Shown: positions 45,253 to 54,299, counted from the first letter of the stretch. The stretch: DNA of 64,000 bases from an uncultured Porphyromonadaceae bacterium (GCA_900544305.1 UQUV01000014.1:1-64000), one strand, 5' to 3'. Program-made: numbers and translations. The notes: generated from the sequence alone by a model not told the origin.

Positions 45253-45260
45253 TAATTTTG
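45253..45260 (+). promoter_or_regulatory. candidate -7 box for the LptF/G gene
   Basis: TAATTTTG matches TAnnTTTG, 25 bases before the ATG. No TTTG at the right distance was seen. Confidence 0.42.
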
Positions 45261-45285
45261 CAGACGTTTCAAAAAAAGTGGACAT

Positions 45286-47193
45286 ATGCTAAAAATTAAA
45301 AGGCTATATTTGTTTATGCTGCAGGGGTTTGTGCCCTTGTTCATGATGACTTTCTGTATATGCCTTTTTATTGTCATGATGCAGTTTCTATGGCGCTTTA
45401 TCGACGATTTGGTAGGTAAGGGTCTGGAAACAAGCGTAATTGCAGAACTTTTCTTCTATGCGGCACTGACAATGGTGCCGATGGCTTTACCGCTGGCAAT
45501 TCTGTTGGCGTCGCTTATGTTGTTCGGAAATTTGGGCGAGCGGTTTGAACTGACGGCCATGAAGGCGTCGGGAGTGTCGCTGATTAAGGTGATGAGTCCG
45601 CTGATTGTGCTGTTGATGTTTATTGCCGTCGGTGCATTCTTTTTCCAGAACAACGTGTTGCCGAAGGCTCAGGTGAAGATGTGGACACTTCTTTATTCCA
45701 TGCGCCAGAAATCTCCGGAACTGGATATTCCGGAAGGTGTGTTCTATGACCAGATTACCGGATACAACCTGTTTGTTCAGCAAAAGAGCCGCGAAACGGG
45801 TGTGCTCTACGATTTGATGATTTACGACATGTCGTCAGGCTTCAACAATGCAAGCATTATTCTTGCCGATTCCGGAAAAATGAGTTTTTCGCAGGACAAA
45901 CGGCATTTGTTTTTGCGGTTGTGGCAAGGCGAGTCATTTGAAAACTTGAAGGACCAGCAGGTGTCCCGTACGGGGGTGCCTTATCGCCGAGAGTCCTTTT
46001 CGCTGAAAGAAATCTTGATTCCGTTCGATGCCAACTTCAACCGTATGGACGACAGCAATATGCGAAACCAGTATATCGGTAAGGATATAGCGGAACTCCA
46101 GCAGACGATTGATTCCGTCAATCTTCGGATAGACAGCGTGGGAAATGTTTACGGCCGACAGCTTCAGGAAATAAATTATGTGGGAATTGTTCCCTACGAA
46201 AACAAGATGGTAGATGGAAAATATACGCAGGTGAAGAATGCGCCTGTGGCCGCAGCTTCTGTGCATTTCAACGTGGATTCGGTGTTTGCCGGAAAATCGT
46301 TGCGTGAAAAGCAGCGTTATGTATCGGCGGCCTTGGAACGTGCCCGTCAGACCAAGAACGAGTATGAGTTCAAGAGCTTTACTATCAGCGACGACAAGCG
46401 GACAATTCGCCGCCATCAGATAGAAATGCAGAAAAAGTTTACACTTTCCATAGCCTGTCTGATATTCTTCTTTATCGGTGCTCCGTTGGGTGCCATTATC
46501 CGAAAGGGAGGTATCGGTATGCCGATTGTCATTTCCGTATTCCTGTTTATTTTCTATTACATTATTGATACGGCAGGATACAAAATGGCGCGTGAAGGCC
46601 GTGTGGAAGTGTGGGAAGGCATGTGGGCAAGTACGGTGGTGCTTCTTCCGCTTGGCATATTCCTTACGTATAAGGCCGTGAACGATTCCGACGTGTTCAA
46701 GATAGAGGTTTATACCGACTTCTTCAAACGTCTGTTTGGCCGCAGCATGTTGCGGAAAGTGGAACTGAAGGAGGTTATTATGGATGATGTTGACCCGCAG
46801 GAAGCTGTCCGCCGTTTGGAAGACCTCGAAGCCGACTGTAAGAACTTTTTACAGCATTATAGCAAACCTCAGCTATATCATGAGTATTGGCGGAAGGGAT
46901 ATGACAGCAAATGGCTGCATGAAATTTCAGCTAAGCTGGAAGCAACGGTGGAATATATGTCCAACTCCGACAAACAGTTGGTCATCAATAAGTTGATGGA
47001 CTATCCTGTTTTGCGTTCGCTTTGGCTTTATCATCCTGCGAACAATTCGAAGGTTGGAAATGTTATGATGGTAGTGTTCCCTGTCGGGCTTGCCTGCTAT
47101 TTTATCGGCTTGCGTGTCCAGCGAGGTCTGAAGCATGACCTTCAGACAGTGGCTTCCGTAAGCAGGGAACTGATTGCATTAGTGAAAGAATAA
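45286..47193 (+). CDS. lptG: LptF/LptG-family lipopolysaccharide export permease
   Basis: A 635-residue inner-membrane protein of the YjgP/YjgQ family, the permease part of the ABC system that extracts lipopolysaccharide for transport to the outer membrane. Three helices lie in the first ~110 residues (FMMTFCICLFIVMMQFLW, TMVPMALPLAILLASLMLFG, FIAVGAFFFQN). A periplasmic jellyroll-like domain follows (about 125-370), then three more helices (SIACLIFFFIGAPLGAI, IVISVFLFIFYYII, WASTVVLLPLGIFLTY). The ~160-residue C-terminal extension with a further helix near 595-620 is longer than in Proteobacteria. Whether it acts as LptF, LptG or both cannot be told. It is close to ribBA (10 bp). Confidence 0.88.
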   Translation: MLKIKRLYLFMLQGFVPLFMMTFCICLFIVMMQFLWRFIDDLVGKGLETSVIAELFFYAALTMVPMALPLAILLASLMLFGNLGERFELTAMKASGVSLIKVMSPLIVLLMFIAVGAFFFQNNVLPKAQVKMWTLLYSMRQKSPELDIPEGVFYDQITGYNLFVQQKSRETGVLYDLMIYDMSSGFNNASIILADSGKMSFSQDKRHLFLRLWQGESFENLKDQQVSRTGVPYRRESFSLKEILIPFDANFNRMDDSNMRNQYIGKDIAELQQTIDSVNLRIDSVGNVYGRQLQEINYVGIVPYENKMVDGKYTQVKNAPVAAASVHFNVDSVFAGKSLREKQRYVSAALERARQTKNEYEFKSFTISDDKRTIRRHQIEMQKKFTLSIACLIFFFIGAPLGAIIRKGGIGMPIVISVFLFIFYYIIDTAGYKMAREGRVEVWEGMWASTVVLLPLGIFLTYKAVNDSDVFKIEVYTDFFKRLFGRSMLRKVELKEVIMDDVDPQEAVRRLEDLEADCKNFLQHYSKPQLYHEYWRKGYDSKWLHEISAKLEATVEYMSNSDKQLVINKLMDYPVLRSLWLYHPANNSKVGNVMMVVFPVGLACYFIGLRVQRGLKHDLQTVASVSRELIALVKE

Positions 47194-47203
47194 CTGAATT
47201 ATT

Positions 47204-48418
47204 ATGGACAAGATACAACTGGACCGCATCGAAGATGCGATTGAAGATTTCAGAGATGGAAAATTTGTGATAGTGGTGGATGATGAGGACCGCGAAAATG
47301 AAGGTGACCTTATTATTGCAGCCGAAAAAATCACTCCGGAGAAAGTCAATTTTATGTTGAAGAATGCGCGTGGTGTGCTGTGTGTGCCACTGCCTATTTC
47401 CCGTTGTAAGGAATTGGAATTGGATGTGCAGGTGTCAAGCAACACTTCAATTTTGGGTACTCCGTTTACGATTACTGTTGACAAGCTGGAAGGCTGTACT
47501 ACGGGCGTTTCTGCACATGACCGTGCCGAAACAATCAAGGCATTGGCTGATCCTAATGCCAAACCTTCGGACTTCGGTCGTCCGGGTCACATCAATCCGC
47601 TGTATGCTCAGGACAAGGGCGTTTTGCGTCGTGCCGGACATACTGAGGCGACTGTCGACATGGCCCGTTTGGCCGGATTGAATCCGGTAGGTGCCTTGAT
47701 GGAAATCATGAACGAGGACGGAACAATGGCTCGTCTGCCGGAGTTGCGTAAAATGGCTGACGAATATGGCTTGAAACTCATTTCCATCAACGACCTGATT
47801 GCCTATCGTCTGAAACAGGAATCTATTGTAGAAAAGGGTGAAATGGTGGATATGCCGACTGCATATGGTCATTTCAAACTGATTCCTTTCCGCCAGAAGT
47901 CGACAGGCCTCGAACATGTAGCGTTGGTGAAAGGTGAATGGCAGAAGGATGAACCGATTCTGGTTCGTGTACATTCTTCATGTGCTACTGGCGATATCTT
48001 CGGCTCTTACCGTTGCGATTGCGGCTCTCAGCTTCACAAGGCAATGGAGATGATTGAGAAGGAAGGACGTGGCGTGATTGTCTACCTTAATCAAGAGGGC
48101 AGAGGTATTGGCTTGATGAACAAAATGAAGGCATACAAGTTGCAGGAAAACGGCATGGATACGGTAGAGGCTAATTTGTGTCTGGGCTTCAAGGCCGATG
48201 AGCGTGATTACGGTGTTGGTGCAAGCATTCTGCATGACCTGGGCGTTACAAAAATGCGTCTGATGTCCAACAATCCGTTGAAGCGTGTAGGCTTGGAAGG
48301 CTATGGCCTGACGATTGTAGAGAATGTTCCGGTGGAAGTTCAGCCGAACGAATACAACCGTTTCTATCTGCATACGAAAAAAGACCGTATGGGACATGAA
48401 TTGCATAACGTGGATTAA
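47204..48418 (+). CDS. ribBA: bifunctional DHBP synthase / GTP cyclohydrolase II
   Basis: This enzyme starts both branches of riboflavin synthesis. Residues 1-200 form RibB, which turns ribulose 5-phosphate into 3,4-dihydroxy-2-butanone 4-phosphate; DDEDRENEGDLI near 25-36 and GRPGHINPL carry the acidic and histidine ligands. Residues about 207-404 form RibA, which opens GTP; the zinc site is CATGDIFGSYRCDCGSQL near 258-275, and NQEGRGIGLMNK follows. The 404-residue length is normal. It is the only rib gene here and follows the LPS permease closely. No FMN riboswitch is visible upstream. Confidence 0.97.
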   Translation: MDKIQLDRIEDAIEDFRDGKFVIVVDDEDRENEGDLIIAAEKITPEKVNFMLKNARGVLCVPLPISRCKELELDVQVSSNTSILGTPFTITVDKLEGCTTGVSAHDRAETIKALADPNAKPSDFGRPGHINPLYAQDKGVLRRAGHTEATVDMARLAGLNPVGALMEIMNEDGTMARLPELRKMADEYGLKLISINDLIAYRLKQESIVEKGEMVDMPTAYGHFKLIPFRQKSTGLEHVALVKGEWQKDEPILVRVHSSCATGDIFGSYRCDCGSQLHKAMEMIEKEGRGVIVYLNQEGRGIGLMNKMKAYKLQENGMDTVEANLCLGFKADERDYGVGASILHDLGVTKMRLMSNNPLKRVGLEGYGLTIVENVPVEVQPNEYNRFYLHTKKDRMGHELHNVD

Positions 48419-48440
48419 TAAACTAATCTGATAATAGATG

Positions 48441-48470
48441 AAAAGGCGGGTTCTTTTGAATTCGCCTTTT
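48441..48470 (+). terminator. terminator of ribBA
   Basis: aaaaggcgggttc and gaattcgcctttt pair with two G-T pairs, then a run of Ts follows. Confidence 0.83.
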
Positions 48471-48557
48471 TTTATTTCGCTGCCTGACGGGCTCTTCTGT
48501 CAAGCTCGGATGTAATGGTACTTTGTCCTCATTGCTTAATCATGAGATACAATAAAG

Positions 48558-48589
48558 AAGCGGGGCATACCGATTGGCATGCCCCGCTT
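48558..48589 (-). terminator. terminator of the PstS-like/TPR operon
   Basis: aagcggggcat and atgccccgctt form a perfect 11-bp stem 20 bp past the TPR stop; leftward it is followed by ctttattg. Confidence 0.83.
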
Positions 48590-48609
48590 AATGTTATAAC
48601 CTTGTTTCG

Positions 48610-50265
48610 TTATTTCATGTTTTCGATATACTTCTTCAAAGCCTCGTTAGTCGGGTCGAGTTCGAGGTATTTCAAGTAGTATGATTTTGCAGTAGCTGAA
48701 TCTTTGATAGCAAGGTAGTGAGCTGCAATATACATGTAAGCTTCCATGAAGGCTTCTTTTTTCTTGCTTTCGTCAATAGTCGTGTCGTTATTGAGGATTT
48801 CCATCATTTGGTTGTATGGAGCAACGGCAAGACCTTTTGAGCGGTCATTTCCTTCGTATGTAAGAGCGATACGAGCCTTACGTTGTGCGATACGATAGTC
48901 ATCAGGTACGCGTTCGAGTACTTCGTCAATAACTTTGTTTGCTTTTTCGAATGCTTTTGATTTCAAAGTGTCGTTCAAAGCAGTTGCGATAACGTTTTGG
49001 TAACGGCCGGCCAATACGAAGAGGTCGTTTGTTGAGTAGTCGCCCTTATCAATGAATTTCTTGTAAAGTTCAGCTGATTTGAGGTGATAGTTTGCAGCTT
49101 TTACGCTATCAGTTGTTGCTGTAGCAGCTGTGCTGTATGCGCTACTCAAGTCTTTCAGCAATTCAACTTTGTCAGGGTTGATTTCAACAGCTTTTTCATA
49201 TTCGCCAAGAGCTTCTTCTTCTTTACCGAGTTTCTTAAGAACATCACCGTAAGTTGTGTAGTCGTTAGAAGATAACAAGTTGTCGGCAGATGCAGAGCCG
49301 AAGAAGTCGATTGCGGATTTTTCAGCCTCAGCATATTGTTCCAAAGCAGCCTGGTTCAAGAATACCATACGTTTCATAAGGAATGAAGTCGGTGTCTTCT
49401 GCAATTGAGCCTGAGCGCGGCTGAGTGATTCCTGATAGTTCTTACCGAAGTAAAGGAGAACAACATAACGTTCGTCGTCAGATGCGAAGTGGTTCGGATT
49501 GTCGATAACGTTCTTGTATTGTTCTGCAGCCTTTGTCCATTGGTTGTTTTCGTAGTATTTTTCAGCCAATTCACGTTGTGCAAGTGCTGAATTCGGGTTC
49601 TTAGCTACGATTTCTTCCAATTTTTGGATAGCCACTGTCGGGTTGATGCGGAAATAAGTGTTGGCATATTTTACATATGCGATAGGACGTTCAGCGTCGA
49701 AAGTGATGGCCATTTCATAGTAACCTGCAGAGTCGCCGTATTTTTGTTCGTCAGCGAATACGTCACCTTCGAAGATGTAGATGGCAGATTCCTTTTTGTC
49801 TTTTTTCTTGGCATCTTTCAATGCATCGTTCCATTGTTTGTTGTATTTTACCTTGTCTGCATTGTAGTATGCACGTGCAATGTCAACACGGATTTTTGCA
49901 TCTTTCTTGTTGATTTTTTCTGCTTCTTTGAAAAAGTCCTTAGCAGCATCTACATTTCCCTTCTTCAAAGCTACAGCACCTTTGCCGACATAGTTGTAGG
50001 CGTATTCCGGATTGGCCTTTACGCCAAGTTCGAAATATTCGCTGGCTTTGTCCAAATTGCCTTTGTTAAGTTCAATCCATCCGAGATAGTAGTAAGCTTC
50101 TGCCTTGTCGGTTGCTGCTTCGTCCAATGTCTGCAACAACACGATTTCAGCGTTTTCTTCTTGTCCGGCTTGAAAATATTCAACGCCGTCTTTGTAACCG
50201 TCGGCATAGCTCGCAAATACAGAGCTGCCAAATAAGGCTAATGCTAAAACAAATTTTAATTTCAT
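48610..50265 (-). CDS. exported TPR-repeat protein
   Basis: A 551-residue protein with signal peptide MKLKFVLALALFGSSVFASYA and at least six tetratricopeptide repeats spread along its length, for example AEAYYYLGWIELNKGNLDKA, YAYNYVGKGAVALKKGNVDA and YGDVLKKLGKEEEALGEYEK. It ends in a further repeat (AKSYYLKYLELDPTNEAL). It is a periplasmic scaffold candidate. It is the last gene of the operon after the PstS-like lipoprotein (32 bp gap). I recall this pair near tonB/exbBD genes in Bacteroides, but those are absent here. The precise role is unknown. Confidence 0.82.
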   Translation of the reverse strand: MKLKFVLALALFGSSVFASYADGYKDGVEYFQAGQEENAEIVLLQTLDEAATDKAEAYYYLGWIELNKGNLDKASEYFELGVKANPEYAYNYVGKGAVALKKGNVDAAKDFFKEAEKINKKDAKIRVDIARAYYNADKVKYNKQWNDALKDAKKKDKKESAIYIFEGDVFADEQKYGDSAGYYEMAITFDAERPIAYVKYANTYFRINPTVAIQKLEEIVAKNPNSALAQRELAEKYYENNQWTKAAEQYKNVIDNPNHFASDDERYVVLLYFGKNYQESLSRAQAQLQKTPTSFLMKRMVFLNQAALEQYAEAEKSAIDFFGSASADNLLSSNDYTTYGDVLKKLGKEEEALGEYEKAVEINPDKVELLKDLSSAYSTAATATTDSVKAANYHLKSAELYKKFIDKGDYSTNDLFVLAGRYQNVIATALNDTLKSKAFEKANKVIDEVLERVPDDYRIAQRKARIALTYEGNDRSKGLAVAPYNQMMEILNNDTTIDESKKKEAFMEAYMYIAAHYLAIKDSATAKSYYLKYLELDPTNEALKKYIENMK

Positions 50266-50297
50266 TGTGATTAATATTTATCGATTTTACATTATTG

Positions 50298-51299
50298 TCA
50301 ATATAAGGTCACTTGTCGCTGGGGCATGATAGCCGGAAGAATTCCTGTGTTGAGGATGATTTTTTGGCTGATGACACCAGTCAGGAAGGAGTAGAATCCG
50401 TGAGGCAGAGTGCCGTTTGCTCCAATGCAGATGGCATAGATGCTTCTGTAGAGCGGATATTCTCCGGTGTAAATATAGTATTGGTATGGCTTGTATGCCA
50501 CCGGATTGTCGTTGCGGCGAACGCCCAGCACTTTGATGTCTTTCGAAAGCATGTTGTTGCCTTCGTAGGAGAGTTCGGTTGTGTCGTTGCGTTGCAGACG
50601 TTCCATTTTTATCTTCATGGCAGTGGTATCAGTTCCGTTGGCCATTCCGTCAAGATTTGTGTTCAACCATGTAACGCCAATGACGCCTATGGCATTCTTG
50701 CGTTTCTTCACCACGTCGATTACTGCCTGGTTGCTACCTTGGGCAAATACATTTTTTGCAAAGAACTGACCGTTGGTCAGAGAGTCGCGCATGTATTTTA
50801 CCGTGCTGGAGTTCTGATGGTCGAACACCATCATTATTTCGCCGGATTTGTTCGGTGAGATTTCGTTCCAGTTCGTTACTTTTCCAAGCAGAATGTCGCC
50901 GATTTCACTCAGTGACAGTTCTTCAACCGGGTTCTCATTGTTGACGATGAGTGCGATTGCGTCAACGGCAATCTGTTGGGTCTTTACGTTTTTCTTTTTG
51001 CTTTCCAGATAGTCTATTTTGTCCTGTGACAATTTGTGAGGAATGACAATGAGTCGTGTGCTTGTTGCCAACAACGAATCAACTGCTTCCGCTTCACTTA
51101 CGTAGTAAGGCACAATGCTGGCTTCGGGGTAAGTGTATTCGAAGACATCGATTTCCTGATTCATGATGTTCTCGAAACTTTGATCACACATGATGGATGT
51201 CACACCGCTGGTGCTTGTTTCGGTTGTCTGGTGTTTATTGCATGAGCAGAATGATATTGCTGCGACAGTGGCAAATAAGAATAGTTTCTTCAGTTTCAT
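50298..51299 (-). CDS. PstS-like phosphate-binding lipoprotein
   Basis: A 333-residue substrate-binding-protein-like lipoprotein. The N-terminus MKLKKLFLFATVAAISFCSC has Cys18 and Cys20 as possible lipid sites. The PBP-like fold shows IMCDQSFENIMNQEIDVFEY near 36-55, LIVNNENPVEELSLSEIGDI, and VFDHQNSSTVKYMRDSL, where PstS proteins bind phosphate. No pstC, pstA or pstB genes are nearby, so it is not part of an ordinary phosphate importer. Its neighbours are a small two-helix membrane protein and a TPR protein, which suggests a different envelope task. Confidence 0.8.
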   Translation of the reverse strand: MKLKKLFLFATVAAISFCSCNKHQTTETSTSGVTSIMCDQSFENIMNQEIDVFEYTYPEASIVPYYVSEAEAVDSLLATSTRLIVIPHKLSQDKIDYLESKKKNVKTQQIAVDAIALIVNNENPVEELSLSEIGDILLGKVTNWNEISPNKSGEIMMVFDHQNSSTVKYMRDSLTNGQFFAKNVFAQGSNQAVIDVVKKRKNAIGVIGVTWLNTNLDGMANGTDTTAMKIKMERLQRNDTTELSYEGNNMLSKDIKVLGVRRNDNPVAYKPYQYYIYTGEYPLYRSIYAICIGANGTLPHGFYSFLTGVISQKIILNTGILPAIMPQRQVTLY

Positions 51300-51320
51300 G
51301 CGATAGGTTTTATTTTTTTG

Positions 51321-51530
51321 TTAGTTGTAGTCCATTCCTTTGAATTGGCGATAACCTCTGTAGATGCCGTAAACCACGAACAGGGCGCCGAGCGAATAAT
51401 AGACTGCCGGTGTGTCCCATTGGAAGAAGTTCATCAGCATCAGTACTCCCATACCTAAGTATATAAGAATCATAAGTATGCCAAAAAGCCATCTTGCTGA
51501 AATGGGCGTTTTGTTTGTGTTTTTGTCCAT
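51321..51530 (-). CDS. small two-helix membrane protein
   Basis: A 69-residue protein, starting at 51530 (MDKNTNKTPISARWLFG); a longer frame to 51560 adds 10 residues. Two hydrophobic helices span about 14-33 (LFGILMILIYLGMGVLMLMN) and 40-56 (VYYSLGALFVVYGIYRG). It is the first gene of the operon with the PstS-like lipoprotein, 21 bp upstream of it. I cannot assign a function; the conserved-looking order suggests the three genes act together. Confidence 0.68.
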   Translation of the reverse strand: MDKNTNKTPISARWLFGILMILIYLGMGVLMLMNFFQWDTPAVYYSLGALFVVYGIYRGYRQFKGMDYN

Positions 51531-51738
51531 TCTGTTAATTTTTATGTGTGGGCGTTGCATTCTCGGTCAAAAGCTGGTTGCTGTCCGATGCAAGCTCGGT
51601 TTTTAAAATGATGGTAACTATAATGTCAAATCTTTAACTTGACCTTGTAAAGTTACTCAAAAAACATTTATAAATAGGTGGAACAAGTGAGTTTTTATAA
51701 TTCTTAACCATTTTTTTGCTTCTCGTTGTCTAAATAAA

Positions 51739-51768
51739 AAAGGAAATCCAATTTGTTGAATTTCCTTT
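51739..51768 (-). terminator. terminator after tRNA-Thr
   Basis: aaaggaaat and atttccttt form a 9-bp stem 6 bp past the tRNA; leftward it is followed by tttttatttag. Confidence 0.75.
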
Positions 51769-51774
51769 TCTTTG

Positions 51775-51847
51775 AGCCTCGAATGGGACTCGAACCCATG
51801 ACCTTTTCGTTACGAATGAAATGCTCTACCGACTGAGCTATCGAGGC
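51775..51847 (-). tRNA. tRNA-Thr (anticodon CGT)
   Basis: The minus strand folds as a cloverleaf: acceptor gcctcga/tcgaggc, D arm gctc..gagc, anticodon loop ttcgtaa giving CGT (reads ACG), and T arm atggg-ttcgagt-cccat. The base pair next to the anticodon loop is A31-C39, a mismatch. The discriminator is T and no CCA is encoded. Confidence 0.92.
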
Positions 51848-51853
51848 GAAAAA

Positions 51854-51879
51854 TGTGCCGTCATTTTTTTGACGGCACA
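51854..51879 (-). terminator. terminator of the DUF4270 operon
   Basis: tgtgccgtca and tgacggcaca form a perfect 10-bp stem 30 bp past the DUF4270 stop, followed leftward by tttttcg. It ends just before the tRNA-Thr gene. Confidence 0.75.
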
Positions 51880-51885
51880 AAGTTA
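51878..51885 (-). promoter_or_regulatory. candidate -7 box for tRNA-Thr
   Basis: TAACTTTG on the minus strand matches TAnnTTTG and lies 30 bases before the tRNA 5' end, overlapping the terminator stem by two bases. No -33 TTTG was found. Confidence 0.45.
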
Positions 51886-51909
51886 TACTTAATTTTTAAA
51901 TCTGCACTA

Positions 51910-53292
51910 TTAATTCACGCTTTTTTTGCTGAATGCTGCCGTAACTTTTGCATTTTTTATATCGAGTACGGCCATTGAAAGGGTTGAAACCTGTGGTGTG
52001 ACAGAAGTGATCACTTCCTGTTGTTCGTAGTAGTTGCTGACTGTCTCCGTTGTAATGTCGACAGGAATGAGGACAAACTCTTCGTCTTCAGCAGTGACTT
52101 CCGTTTTGTTGTCGGAAATGAATTCTTTCAGGAACGTACGCATGCCCGAGAAGGTGTAGCACTTTTTAGAGCTGTCGTATGTAGCATAGAAGGAATTTGT
52201 GTTGTCCACCACTTTGTTTTTGGTGAAGAACTCATCCTTTTCTGATGCGCGGACCATTAGCAGGTTCTTAGGAGGCGTGATGTTCTTGTCGTTGGTAGTT
52301 TCTGTTACCGGAATTTTCAATGTCAGGCTGCTGAGCACTGTGATTCCTTGTTTGTAGTGTCCGTAGTAGGCATCGAGAAGTGCCTGTGTCGGGAATGTGA
52401 TTTTTGCATCATATCCTACCGGCGATTGAACGACAACTTCGCCTTTTGCAACACGTTGTTTGATCTCGTCGGAAGATACTGACTGGATATTGTTGTTGGT
52501 GACAACTTCAGGCGACACTCCGAAATATTGTCCGGAATACTTGATGATGGTGTCGTTTCCTTCTTCTGTCTTTTCGTGTTTGCTGTAGAAGAGGTTCAGG
52601 TAGGTTGTCTCGATAGGGATAACGCAGCCGCTACCGTATGATGTTGTTGCGTAAATGCCTTTGAAAGCATCTGCAAAACGGTCGGGGTCGGCAAAGGTTG
52701 CCGGTGATTCTTTATATAAAGAATACAGGTCTTTGCCCAGTTGTTTCGGAAGGTCAACCTCTACAACGCAATAGTGATATACGTTGTTGTAGTAGTCGCT
52801 TGTATAGATACTGTTCGACATCGTGTAGGAGGTGCTGCCCAACAGGTCTGATTCGGAATAGTATTCTGCCGGATTGAAGTCGCTGTAGATTGGGTAGGGC
52901 AGACGTTTGTTAAGTCTGTAGACATTTACGCGCATAGGAGCAAGCGTATCGCCGACAATGCTTTCAAACGGCACTGTCATGACAAGCTTCAAAGAGTCGA
53001 TGTTGTCGACTGTCACATTGGACGTGTCGATAACTGCCGACGGCATGAATTCAGTGACAAAGTCGGAACTTAGTGTTCCATACTCTTGGGTGCGGAGATT
53101 TCCAAGCAACTTAGTGACGGTCCGTGCCTGAATTTTATTGGTAGCAACGGATTCACCGCTTATTGTAAATGACGAGTCAACAACCAACGACATTTCTGTC
53201 TCCAGAATGGAACTTCCGATGTTGTTGTCATCGCAAGCTGTAGTCGCAGCAAACAGGGCTGCGGCTCCAAGCATAAAATGAAAAAATTTCAT
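51910..53292 (-). CDS. DUF4270 surface lipoprotein
   Basis: A 460-residue Bacteroidetes-specific lipoprotein. The start at 53292 gives MKFFHFMLGAAALFAATTAC, with lipidated Cys20, followed by DDNNIGSSI; a longer frame to 53337 would overlap the upstream gene. The body has the DUF4270 pattern of short strands (TVTKLLGNLRTQEYGTLSSDF, IDSLKLVMTVPFESIVGD). The family's function is unknown. It follows the short glycosyltransferase gene by 17 bp, a pairing I recall in other Bacteroidales near panC. It ends in a basic, lysine-rich tail. Confidence 0.85.
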   Translation of the reverse strand: MKFFHFMLGAAALFAATTACDDNNIGSSILETEMSLVVDSSFTISGESVATNKIQARTVTKLLGNLRTQEYGTLSSDFVTEFMPSAVIDTSNVTVDNIDSLKLVMTVPFESIVGDTLAPMRVNVYRLNKRLPYPIYSDFNPAEYYSESDLLGSTSYTMSNSIYTSDYYNNVYHYCVVEVDLPKQLGKDLYSLYKESPATFADPDRFADAFKGIYATTSYGSGCVIPIETTYLNLFYSKHEKTEEGNDTIIKYSGQYFGVSPEVVTNNNIQSVSSDEIKQRVAKGEVVVQSPVGYDAKITFPTQALLDAYYGHYKQGITVLSSLTLKIPVTETTNDKNITPPKNLLMVRASEKDEFFTKNKVVDNTNSFYATYDSSKKCYTFSGMRTFLKEFISDNKTEVTAEDEEFVLIPVDITTETVSNYYEQQEVITSVTPQVSTLSMAVLDIKNAKVTAAFSKKSVN

Positions 53293-53309
53293 GATTGTAG
53301 ATGTGAGTG

Positions 53310-54119
53310 CTATAGTGTTTTGTAAAATTCGGCACAACGTTCAATGTTATTGTCTGCGTTTTCATCGTAAGGCAAGAACGGAATGTTGTGTTCTTTGATA
53401 AATTCTAAAATTTCCGGGTTAACTTCTTTACATTGTTGGATTACACCGTCGGAGTGCTGGAGAGCCAGTTTTGCCAATGTCGGGAAATCGACCGGCTTGC
53501 CTGAAATGGATTTGAGGTCTTCGTCATTGAAGCCTTCCATTCTCAACTTCTCTTCGAAACGCGGGTCAAGACATCCGTCGAACGACGAACCGAACAGCGA
53601 ATATACGATTTTTGAGTTGCGGAACGACGGGTCGTCGGCGTAAACTTTCTTAATGTAAAGCGGTGCCAATGCGGATATCCAGCCCTGGCAGTGTACGATG
53701 TTGGCTTCCCAACGCAGCTTCTTGACGGTTTCAATGGTACCGCGCACGAAGAAGATGCAGCGCTCGTCGTTCAGTTCGGGCGTAAGTTCTGTTTCCAGAC
53801 CTTTGTCCGGATTGCGTTGGAAATAGTCGTCGTTATAAATGAAGTACACCTGCATTCTGGCGGGTTGCAGTGTGGCAACTTTGATAATCAGAGGGTGGTC
53901 GGTGTCATCAATAATCAAGTTCATACCCGAGAGACGGATAACTTCATGCAATTGGTTGCGTCGTTCGTTGATGCTTCCGTATTTTGGCATGAATGTTCTC
54001 ACTTCGTAGCCTCGTTCCTGCATGCCGTGCGGCATGTCGTGTCCCATTATTGACATTTCTGAATCGGGGAGATAAGGTTTGATCTCTTGACTTATAAATA
54101 ATACCTTGTCGTTACTCAT
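53310..54119 (-). CDS. short glycogen/starch synthase-like GT5 protein
   Basis: A 269-residue protein with the N-terminal catalytic domain of glycogen synthase (GT5), VLFISQEIKPYLPDSEMSIM near 6-25, then MPHGMQERGYEVRTFMPKYG and VHCQGWISALAPLYIKK near 142-158. Full GlgA is about 480-550 residues with a second, ADP-glucose-binding GT1 domain, which is absent here. The usual ADP-glucose loop KTGG is also not evident: the sequence reads PDSEMS where synthases have KVGGLGD. It is therefore unlikely to be an ordinary glycogen synthase. It leads the operon with DUF4270 and is divergent from panC. Confidence 0.78.
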   Translation of the reverse strand: MSNDKVLFISQEIKPYLPDSEMSIMGHDMPHGMQERGYEVRTFMPKYGSINERRNQLHEVIRLSGMNLIIDDTDHPLIIKVATLQPARMQVYFIYNDDYFQRNPDKGLETELTPELNDERCIFFVRGTIETVKKLRWEANIVHCQGWISALAPLYIKKVYADDPSFRNSKIVYSLFGSSFDGCLDPRFEEKLRMEGFNDEDLKSISGKPVDFPTLAKLALQHSDGVIQQCKEVNPEILEFIKEHNIPFLPYDENADNNIERCAEFYKTL

Positions 54120-54139
54120 AATTTATCTGATTATTGGTG

Positions 54140-54147
54140 CAAAGATA
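54140..54147 (-). promoter_or_regulatory. candidate -7 box for the GT5/DUF4270 operon
   Basis: TATCTTTG on the minus strand matches the consensus fully, 20 bases before the ATG. The -33 part is not clear. Confidence 0.5.
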
Positions 54148-54299
54148 GTAAAAACTTTCAAATTATAAAAATGTTTCGGTTAAGTGTCTGTTCAAAAGGG
54201 CTTAAAAGAAATAAAAAACAATAAAATGTAATTTTGCAAGCCTATGGTTTTTCTATGTGATAAATATTTATTTCCTTTGCACCGTTTTATTTGAATCGT

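Noticed and set aside
47194..47203. FMN riboswitch before ribBA
   Set aside because: Only 10 bases separate ribBA from the LPS permease gene, leaving no room for one.
51775..51847. tRNA-Thr or tRNA-His as integration sites of a mobile element
   Set aside because: No integrase, partial tRNA duplication or att-like repeat is visible next to either tRNA.
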